64,000 bases of DNA, from contig CM069432.1 in the NCBI GenBank assembly GCA_035610365.1, forward strand, positions 276,123,482-276,187,481, in the 5' to 3' direction. The notes under the pieces were generated by a model. That model was not told the origin of the DNA and searched no databases. It saw only the letters and a list, made by a program, of their open reading frames with translations. Below are positions 56,701 to 64,000 of this stretch, piece after piece. Positions within the stretch are counted from its first letter, which is position 1; each line of letters opens with the position of its first letter. The DNA comes from Aquatica leii (lineage: Eukaryota; Arthropoda; Insecta; Coleoptera; Lampyridae). A program made the position numbers and the translations under genes.

Positions 56701-58680
56701 AAATTGTGCAATAAATTATACAATAAATTATGCAAAAAATTGTGCAATGAATTGCGCTTGTGGAGTAAATTGTGCAATAAGTTTTGCAAGAAATTATGCA
56801 ATCATTTGTGCAAGAAATTGTGCAATAAATTGTGCAAAAAATAGTGCAATAAATTACGCTTGTGGAGTAAATTGTGCAATAAATTATGCAATCATTTTTG
56901 CAAGAAATGGTGCAATCATTTGTGCAAGAAATTGTGGAATAAAATGTACAATAAATTGTGCAAACAATAGTGCAATAAATGGCGCTTGTGGAATAAAATG
57001 TACAATAAATTGTGCAAAAAATAATGCAATAAATTGCGCTTGTGGAGTAAATTGTGCAATAAGTTTTGCAAGAAATTATGCAATCATTTGTGCAAGAAAT
57101 TGTGCAACCAATTGTGCAAAAAATAGTATAATAAATGGCGCTTGTGGAATAAATTGTGTAATAATTTTTGCAAGAAATTGTGCAATAAATTGGCAAAAAA
57201 TTGTGCAAGAAATTGTGAAATAAATTGTGCAAAAAATTGTAGAATAAATTGTGCAAAAAATAATACAAACAATTGAGCAATAAATTGCGCTTGTGGAATA
57301 AATTGTGCAATAAATTGCGCCTGTGGAATAAATATTGCAATAAATTGCGCAAAAAAATAGTGCAATAAATTGGGTACTAAATTGCGCTTGTGGAACAAAT
57401 TGTACAAGAAATTGTGCAAAAAATAATGCAATAAATTGCGCTTGTGGAGTGAATTGTGCAATAAGTTTTGCAAGAAATTATGCAATCATTTGTGCAAGAA
57501 ATTGTGCAAAAAATAGTGCAATAAATTGCGCTTGTGAAGTAAATTGTGCAATAAGTTTTGCAAGAAATTATGCAATCATTTGTGCAAACAATAGTGCAAT
57601 AAATTGTGCATTAAATTGTACAAAAAATAGTGCAACCAATTGTGCAATAAATTGTGCTTGTGGAGTAAATTGTGCAATAAGTTTTGCAAGAAATGATGCA
57701 ATCATTTGTGCAAGAAATTGTGCAACCAATTGTGCAAAAAATAGTATAATAAATGGCGCTTGTGGAATAAATTGTGTAATAATTTTTGCAAGAAATTGTG
57801 CAATAAATTGGCAAAAAATTGTGCAAGAAATTGTGAAATAAATTGTGCAAAAAATTGTAGAATAAATTGTGCAAAAAATAATACAAACAATTGAGCAATA
57901 AATTGCGCTTGTGGAATAAATTGTGCAATAAATTGCGCCTGTGGAATAAATATTGCAATAAATTGCGCAAAAAAATAGTGCAATAAATTGGGTACTAAAT
58001 GGCGCTTGTGGAATAAAATGTACAATAAATTGTGCAAAAAATAGTGCAATAAATTGCGCTTGTGGAGTAAATTGTGCAATAAGTTTTGCAAGAAATTATG
58101 CAATCATTTGTGCAAAAAAATAGTGCAATAAATTGCGCTTGTGGAGTAAATTGTGCAATAAGTTTTGCAAGAAATTATGCAATCATTTGTGCAAACAATA
58201 GTGCAATAAATTGCGCTTGTGGAATAAAATGTACAATAAATTGTGCAAAAAATAGTGCAATAAATTGTGCAATAAATTAGCGCAATTTATTGCTCAATTG
58301 GTGTGGAATAAATTGTGCAATAAATTGCGCTTGTGGAATAAATATTGCAACAAATTGTGCAATAAAGTGCGCAAAAAACTGCAATAAATTGAGTACTAAA
58401 TTGCGCTTGTGGAATAAATTGTGCAAAAATAATGCAATAAATTGCGTTTGTGGAGTAAATTGTGCAATAAGTTTTGCAAGAAATTGTGCAAAAAATAGTG
58501 CAATAAATTGCGCTTGTGGAGTAAATTATGCGATAAGTTTTGCAAGAAATTGTGCAATGAATTGTACAATAAATTATGCAGAAAATTGTGCAAGAAATTG
58601 TGAAATAAATTGTAGAATAAATTGTGCAAAAAATAGTGGAACCAATTGAGCAATAAATTGCGCTTGTGGAATAAATTATG
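56701..58680. repeat. 12-bp minisatellite array 2
   Basis: About 2.0 kb of the same 12-bp unit as array 1. Blocks within it are higher-order repeats: about 57120-57400 recurs at 57735-57990. The terminal 400 bp (58266-58680) nearly match 54708-55115 of array 1. It ends at the BEL/Pao LTR. The open frames in it are artefacts of the 3n periodicity. Confidence 0.95.
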
Positions 58681-58681
58681 C

Positions 58682-58916
58682 TGTTCGATAGCTCTTTTAT
58701 TATTTATAAACTTTAAGAAATTAAGTATATAACAGCTCAATTTTATTACTTTTATTTTGTAAGTATAAACCAATTTGTAGACGTACAATACAATAATGAT
58801 GATAATAATGTTGAAAATAAAATGTTGTTATTCTGAACACCTTGTAAGTTCTTGATAATACCAAAAATGCGTAAAACCCAAAATAATTTGTAATATATTC
58901 CACTAAACACTAAACA
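58682..58916 (-). repeat. 3' LTR of the BEL/Pao element
   Basis: On the minus strand it starts TGTTTAGTGTTTAGTGG and ends CTATCGAACA, so TGTT...AACA ends and 235 bp. A purine-rich GCGGGAAGC lies immediately upstream, as expected for a polypurine tract. AATAAAAG near its 3' end could be the poly(A) signal. The partner LTR is outside the window, so the boundary is inferred. The element is inserted at the edge of the minisatellite array. Confidence 0.65.
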
Positions 58917-58958
58917 GCTTCCCGCACTATTGAAGCTAAAGCTTTCAATACACCAAAG

Positions 58959-61900
58959 TTAACATATTGGTAAAGGACACAACTGACGCGTTGCTCGACG
59001 CACTACACCACTAGAAGTAAAAACAGTAGCTACACGAATGATGCCGTCGTCACCGGGGTAGACTTCGATGATGCGACCCATTCTCCATTGTTGCACTGGT
59101 AAATTATCTTCTTTAAGGAGAACGATACTGCCAATTTTAACTTCAGAAATGTGACCTGTCTTCCATTTTGCTCTATGTTGTAATGATAACAAATACTCAT
59201 TCTTCCAACGCTGCCAGAAATGCTGAACCAAGGCTTGTAATCTGGCATAATCTTTTAATTTGTTGACAACCACTTCTTTAATATCTTGTTGTGGCACAGC
59301 CACTAAACTTTCACCGATTAGAAAATGGGCTGGGGTTAAAACGGATAAATCGTTTGGATCATTTGATAAAGGAATCAAAGGCCTGGAATTTAACGCAGCT
59401 TCAACTTGGCAAATTACGGTATTTAATTGCTCATATGTAAGGTAAGCATTACTTAATATTCTTTTCAAATGAAATTTAGCTGATTTGACTGCAGCTTCAT
59501 GTAAACCGCCCATATGAGGAGACCTGGCAGGCATAAATTGCCAATCTATTTGAACGCTCAAAATATAATTTTTAAATTCATTTGACAAATTTACAGCCAT
59601 AAGTTCTTTTTTGATACTATTAAACTCGTTTTTAGCACCTACAAAATTTGTCCCATTGTCAGAATATAATTTTTTAGGAATACCCCTACGGGCAACAAAT
59701 CTTTTAAGTGCTTCAATAAATGATTGTGAAGTTAAATCCGTGACTAATTCTAAGTGCACTGCTCTTGTCACGTTACACACAAAAACACACAAGTATGATT
59801 TAATAAACGTGCGGTTTCTTAATTTGCTATTCTTAATTAAAAATGGACCTGCGTAATCTACGTTAGTTGCAAAAAATGGACGTACCGGTTGAACTCGACT
59901 TAGTGGTAAATCGCCCATTAACGGTTCGAAAGTGTTTGGACGAACTTTGAAACAAATAACACATTTGTTTAAAACGTTACGAACTACATCTCTGCCACAT
60001 AAAGGCCAATAATTTTCCCGCACGCTAGCTAGTACAGCCTGAGAACCTGCGTGTAATAAACGCTTGTGCTCCTTTTCGATTATTAACTTTGTAAATCGAT
60101 GATTTTTAGGTAAAACTATAGGATGTTTACAGTTATAAGCTATATTAGCGTGTTTTAATCTACCTCCGACTCTGATAACACCTTTTTCGTCAAGAAAAGG
60201 GTTAAGACACAGTAATTTACTATTACTTGGTACTAATTTTTTCAATTTAAGTGCTTTCAGTTCATTCGTAAAATACTCTGCTGGTACCATTTTAACTAAA
60301 GTTAATTCTGATTTTATTATTTCAATATTTGAAAGCGGTCCAAAATACTTATTCAAACTAGTACAGTTATAAAGAAACCTTTGTACCCACGCGACTACCT
60401 TTATCAATTTATTTACATCTGAAAATTTTTCAAATAAATTTTGAATGTTTGTAACAACAAAACTACGTTTAACTTTACACTCTTCAATTACGTTTTCTAT
60501 ATTACTTACTTTGTATTGAGTTACAAATTCACTCGACTCATTATATAACCACGTTGGTCCTAAAAACCAAATTTTAGAAGTTAAATTATCTAACTGTGTA
60601 CCGCGTGAAAGAACGTCGGCTGGATTTTCGCTACCTTTTACATGCAGCCATTGTTCAGGTTGCGTCATTGATCTAATTTGTTCGATACGATTTCCAACAA
60701 ACGTTTTCCACCGACTTGAATCAGAGTTGATCCAATTCATTACAATAGATGAATCAGTATAGTAACATATTTTGTGAAATTTTAACCGCATATTTTCTTT
60801 GATTAGGCGGACCAACTTACATAACAATAACGCACCACAAAGCTCCAAACGTGGCAACGTTTGCCTTTTTAATGGAGCCACTCTTGATTTCGCGCATAAC
60901 AACGCAATTTTTACATTAGCATCTTTGTCTACGGATTTAACATACGCGACGCCACCATACGCTTTTTCGGACGCATCAGAAAATGCATGTAATTCAAGAA
61001 TATTGTAATTTTTTAACAAAACGTGCCTCTCAATCTTTAATTTATTCAGTTTAGTGATTTGTTCTACTATTCTTGACCATTTATTCTTTAAATTTGACGG
61101 TAATTCATGATCCCAATTCAACTTTTGTAACCATAAATCCTGTAAAAATATTTTAGCTAATAACACGACAGGAGCTACCAACCCTAAAGGATCAAAAATT
61201 TGCGATAAAGTACTTAATACAACTCGCTTAGTAATTTGTTTTTTATTCTCTATTTCTACGTTAAATTTTAAAAGATCTTCATCAGTTTGCCAAATGATAC
61301 CTAAAGTTTTGTCGTTTTCATTTTTTAGCAAATGTTCATCTTTACTTTTATTGTAATTTTTACTTAACACGTTTTTGCTATTAGAACCCAGTTTTCTTAA
61401 ATTAAATCCTGCAGACATGAGTATTCTAATTATATCTTCTTTTAATTTAATAACGTTTTTCTCATTTGACTCTCCCGTAATGAGATCGTCCATATAAAAA
61501 TCATATTCGATCGCCTCAGCTGCCTCTGAAAATTTTGTTTTGTTACTAATACTTAATTCTTTAAGACAACGCGTTGCCAAAAACGATGCCGATGCTGTAC
61601 CGTAAGTTACCGTCTTCAATTTGTATTCTAACAACGGTTGATCCTCACTTTCCCGCCAAAAAATTTTATGAAAATCCCTAAATTTTTTATTAATCCATAT
61701 TTGTCTATACATTTTTTCTATATCTCCTACTAAAACAATATTATGTTGCCTGAAACGTAATAAAATAGCTAATAAATCGCTTTGTACAACAGGTCCTACT
61801 TTTAATATGTGATTTAAAGATTTACCATTATCAGTTTTTGCTGAAGCATCAAACACAACACGGACTTTAGTTGTACTGCTACTAGCTTTAATTACAGGAT

Positions 61901-64000
61901 GATGAGGAATATAATACCCACAAGAACTCGTGACATGCTTATTATTATTTCTTACTAACTCCATGTGACCTAATTCATAATACTCTTTCATAAACTTAAC
62001 GTACTCCTTTCTTAACTCATTATTATTTTTTAATTTTTTCTCAATGTTATAAAATCTTTTTAAAGCCGCTTGTTTATTTTCACCTAAAACTTCATTTTTC
62101 ATTGGCAAATTAACAACAAATTTTCCATTATCATCTCGAAATGTAGATTGTTTAAATTCATTCTCACACTCCAATTCTTCACGTTTAACTAAACTACATT
62201 TTGATTTTATTTCCTCAATTAACCAAAATTTTTTAAAATTATTTTCTATATTGTTTTCAGAATTTGTTACCACACTAAGATTACTGATAACGCGGTCTTT
62301 ATTTTTGTTAGACATAACACCACCCGTTACTAACCACCCTAACTGTGATTTTCTTAGAGTCGGTTTTCCCGTACCTAATCTTATTTGCCCTATCATTAAC
62401 AATTCATAAAATATTTCAGCCCCTATTAGTAAATCTATTTTTCCTGGTATATTATAATTCGGATCAGCTAGATTAATATTATTTGGAATTTCAAATCCGT
62501 TTGTATTTATTTTGACTACAGGAATTTTTGTCGTTATTTCATTGATAATTAGAAAATTTAATTGTTTTCTAAACAAACTATTAAAGGATTTAATTTCTAA
62601 CTTCGCCTGTTCTTTAATTTGCGATACTTGGTACCCAATACCTGTGATAGAAATGTTTGATGAGTTTTTATACTTTATTCCTAATTTATTAAAAGTTTCA
62701 GCAGTAATAAAATTAGCATCAGAACCAGCATCTAACAATGCTCTAACAGATACAAAATCACCCTTATAATTTTTTATTCCAATAACGGCTGTTGTCAAAA
62801 ATACCAAAGTTTCATAAGTTTGACAGTGTGTAGTTACAAAATTAGTTACATCTAATTTTTCGTTGTCTTTATCCTTTTTTTTTAAATGTAACAGTTTATT
62901 GTGAGGTTTATTACAAATTTGACATTTCCAATTAAAACAATCTTTTGCAAAATGATTTTTCTTTAAACAATTTAAACACAACCCTAACGTTTTCGCTTTA
63001 TTTATCCTTTCATCGATGTTGAGTTTAATAAAATCGCTACATTTGTAAATTAAATGATCTCCTTTACACACCACGCATTCATTATTTGTCGTTGCCACAT
63101 GACTTATTTTAGTTTTGATTGGATCGCAAACCACTTTTTTTGACACCGTTTCTAAAATCCTACATTTATTATTTAAGAAATCTATTAATTGTTTTATGCT
63201 TGGTACACTTTGATCACAAACAACGGTCTCCCAACTCGTACGCGTTACGCTATCTACTTTATTTATTACGATATGTACTAGCAAAGCATCCCAATGTTCT
63301 ACAGGTTGGCCTAACGCTTCTAACGCACCTTTATGTTTGACAAACTTATCTAATAATTCTCTTAAAGCTACATAATTTTCCTTATTAACCATTGGTAAAT
63401 CAAATATTGCTGTAATATGTGAATTGATAATAAACTTTTCATTTTCAAAACGTTCCGTCAACAACTTCCAAGCAACCTCATAATTTTTTTGACTAATTTC
63501 TAACGACGAAATGACTTGACTTGCCGAACCTTTCAAACACGAATTTAAATAATAATATTTTTGTATGCTATTTAGTTTTAAATTTGAATGAATAAGCGCA
63601 ATAAATGTATCTTTAAAATGAAACCACGTTTCATATTCTCCAGAAAATGATGGTAATTCTAATATAGGTAAACGGACTGCACTAGCTAACGCAACCTCTT
63701 CGCCGTTGTCTTCTACGGAACCGTGTTCCATTTTAGACGTAGAAGCCGCGGCATTTGCGACAATTGCTTTACCGGCAAGCTTCGCAATAATTTCACGTGC
63801 TAAACTGACCGCTTTAAAATAATTCTCTTCAAATTCATCCAAAACCGCACTATGATCGTTATCCTCGTCTTTAACCTGAATTTCGGATTGTAAATTATAA
63901 AATTCGTCAAAACTACTCTCGACCTTTTGTAACCTCGATTCAATATCGTAACTTTTTAAACTATCGCGATTTTCCTCGAGAAATCTTAAAAATTTAGTAA
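58959..64000 (-). CDS. BEL/Pao retrotransposon gag-pol polyprotein, open to the window edge
   Basis: A single frame of at least 1,679 codons with no stop. It stays open to position 64000, so the start codon lies outside; no ATG opens it at 63842, where the codon is TTG. Positions counted from 63842: a gag region (LPSFSGEYETWFHFKDTF), CCHC-type knuckles (CVVCKGDHLIYKC, CLNCLKKNHFAKDC; about 255-310), protease (ALLDAGSDANFI, about 369), RT (VVFDASAKT; FYMDDLITGES with YMDD, about 781), RNase H (AFSDASEKAYGG, about 955), integrase H2C2 finger (CVICFKV), and an integrase core with VDYAGPF (about 1327), YSDNGTNF (about 1396) and GLHEAAVKS (about 1447). The C-terminal module (GSIVLLKEDNLPVQQWRMGR) completes it. 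All catalytic residues appear present, so the copy could be active if its 5' part is intact. The domain order is that of BEL/Pao. Confidence 0.95.
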   Translation of the reverse strand, partial: TKFLRFLEENRDSLKSYDIESRLQKVESSFDEFYNLQSEIQVKDEDNDHSAVLDEFEENYFKAVSLAREIIAKLAGKAIVANAAASTSKMEHGSVEDNGEEVALASAVRLPILELPSFSGEYETWFHFKDTFIALIHSNLKLNSIQKYYYLNSCLKGSASQVISSLEISQKNYEVAWKLLTERFENEKFIINSHITAIFDLPMVNKENYVALRELLDKFVKHKGALEALGQPVEHWDALLVHIVINKVDSVTRTSWETVVCDQSVPSIKQLIDFLNNKCRILETVSKKVVCDPIKTKISHVATTNNECVVCKGDHLIYKCSDFIKLNIDERINKAKTLGLCLNCLKKNHFAKDCFNWKCQICNKPHNKLLHLKKKDKDNEKLDVTNFVTTHCQTYETLVFLTTAVIGIKNYKGDFVSVRALLDAGSDANFITAETFNKLGIKYKNSSNISITGIGYQVSQIKEQAKLEIKSFNSLFRKQLNFLIINEITTKIPVVKINTNGFEIPNNINLADPNYNIPGKIDLLIGAEIFYELLMIGQIRLGTGKPTLRKSQLGWLVTGGVMSNKNKDRVISNLSVVTNSENNIENNFKKFWLIEEIKSKCSLVKREELECENEFKQSTFRDDNGKFVVNLPMKNEVLGENKQAALKRFYNIEKKLKNNNELRKEYVKFMKEYYELGHMELVRNNNKHVTSSCGYYIPHHPVIKASSSTTKVRVVFDASAKTDNGKSLNHILKVGPVVQSDLLAILLRFRQHNIVLVGDIEKMYRQIWINKKFRDFHKIFWRESEDQPLLEYKLKTVTYGTASASFLATRCLKELSISNKTKFSEAAEAIEYDFYMDDLITGESNEKNVIKLKEDIIRILMSAGFNLRKLGSNSKNVLSKNYNKSKDEHLLKNENDKTLGIIWQTDEDLLKFNVEIENKKQITKRVVLSTLSQIFDPLGLVAPVVLLAKIFLQDLWLQKLNWDHELPSNLKNKWSRIVEQITKLNKLKIERHVLLKNYNILELHAFSDASEKAYGGVAYVKSVDKDANVKIALLCAKSRVAPLKRQTLPRLELCGALLLCKLVRLIKENMRLKFHKICYYTDSSIVMNWINSDSSRWKTFVGNRIEQIRSMTQPEQWLHVKGSENPADVLSRGTQLDNLTSKIWFLGPTWLYNESSEFVTQYKVSNIENVIEECKVKRSFVVTNIQNLFEKFSDVNKLIKVVAWVQRFLYNCTSLNKYFGPLSNIEIIKSELTLVKMVPAEYFTNELKALKLKKLVPSNSKLLCLNPFLDEKGVIRVGGRLKHANIAYNCKHPIVLPKNHRFTKLIIEKEHKRLLHAGSQAVLASVRENYWPLCGRDVVRNVLNKCVICFKVRPNTFEPLMGDLPLSRVQPVRPFFATNVDYAGPFLIKNSKLRNRTFIKSYLCVFVCNVTRAVHLELVTDLTSQSFIEALKRFVARRGIPKKLYSDNGTNFVGAKNEFNSIKKELMAVNLSNEFKNYILSVQIDWQFMPARSPHMGGLHEAAVKSAKFHLKRILSNAYLTYEQLNTVICQVEAALNSRPLIPLSNDPNDLSVLTPAHFLIGESLVAVPQQDIKEVVVNKLKDYARLQALVQHFWQRWKNEYLLSLQHRAKWKTGHISEVKIGSIVLLKEDNLPVQQWRMGRIIEVYPGDDGIIRVATVFTSSGVVRRATRQLCPLPIC

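Noticed and set aside
53772-58680. CRISPR-like repeat array
   Set aside because: There are no unique spacers between repeats. It is a contiguous 12-bp minisatellite in a eukaryotic setting.
56654-58788. Further open frames of 119-232 codons in the second array
   Set aside because: Same 12-bp repeat artefact. Several end in flanking foldback or LTR sequence.

Overview
This window looks like repeat-choked nuclear DNA from an insect. It is AT-rich, and I can fully model only one conserved host gene: AMDHD2, N-acetylglucosamine-6-phosphate deacetylase, minus strand, 45273-47145. The gene has seven exons, and five of its six introns are only 41-54 nt. The rest is mostly transposable elements of insect type. 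I cannot name the order or species from sequence alone. There is nothing bacterial here: no operons, no CRISPR array and no convincing tRNA or rRNA gene.

Layout, left to right. 1-541: tail of a hAT-family transposase. 542-3253: AT-rich, nothing recognised. 3254-3656: an LTR. 4396-10557: a decayed minus-strand Gypsy element, with a possible LTR and then integrase, RNase H, RT and protease remains. Its pol is split by a solo LTR (6832-8905) that is itself split by a second solo LTR (7511-8799), each with its own 4-bp target duplication. 10557-15659: a second, plus-strand Gypsy-like element with two LTRs, gag and integrase scraps and a long pyrimidine-rich tract. 15803-18506: an LTR of the same family as 3254-3656, split by a 2.4-kb piggyBac element (15827-18227) sitting in a TTAA duplication.

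20105-25189: an essentially full-length but inactivated LINE with an RNase H domain (minus strand) and a 12-bp target duplication. 25845-29355: a FLYWCH zinc-finger gene whose two parts are separated by a Jockey-like LINE (26099-29128). 29356-32440: an R1-type LINE (minus strand) missing its 3' half. 34235-35551: a second copy of the inner solo LTR. 36757-40429: a diverged tandem duplication carrying terminal-inverted-repeat DNA elements. 40675-44145: a hAT element with an 8-bp duplication, hosting a pogo/Tigger-like element (41621-43946).

45273-47145: AMDHD2, with a small MITE in intron 3. 47527-51660: relics of a mariner-like element, an R1-type LINE and a Gypsy integrase. 52700-58680: two long-inverted-repeat (foldback) elements, each followed directly by an array of a 12-bp minisatellite. 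The minisatellite creates long open frames that are not genes. 58682-64000: a BEL/Pao retrotransposon (minus strand) with a 3' LTR and one uninterrupted polyprotein frame running off the right edge.

The elements do not work together as a pathway. What the window records is an order of insertions, which nested structures and target-site duplications let one read. The BEL/Pao element appears youngest and most intact. The Gypsy, R1 and mariner pieces are oldest.
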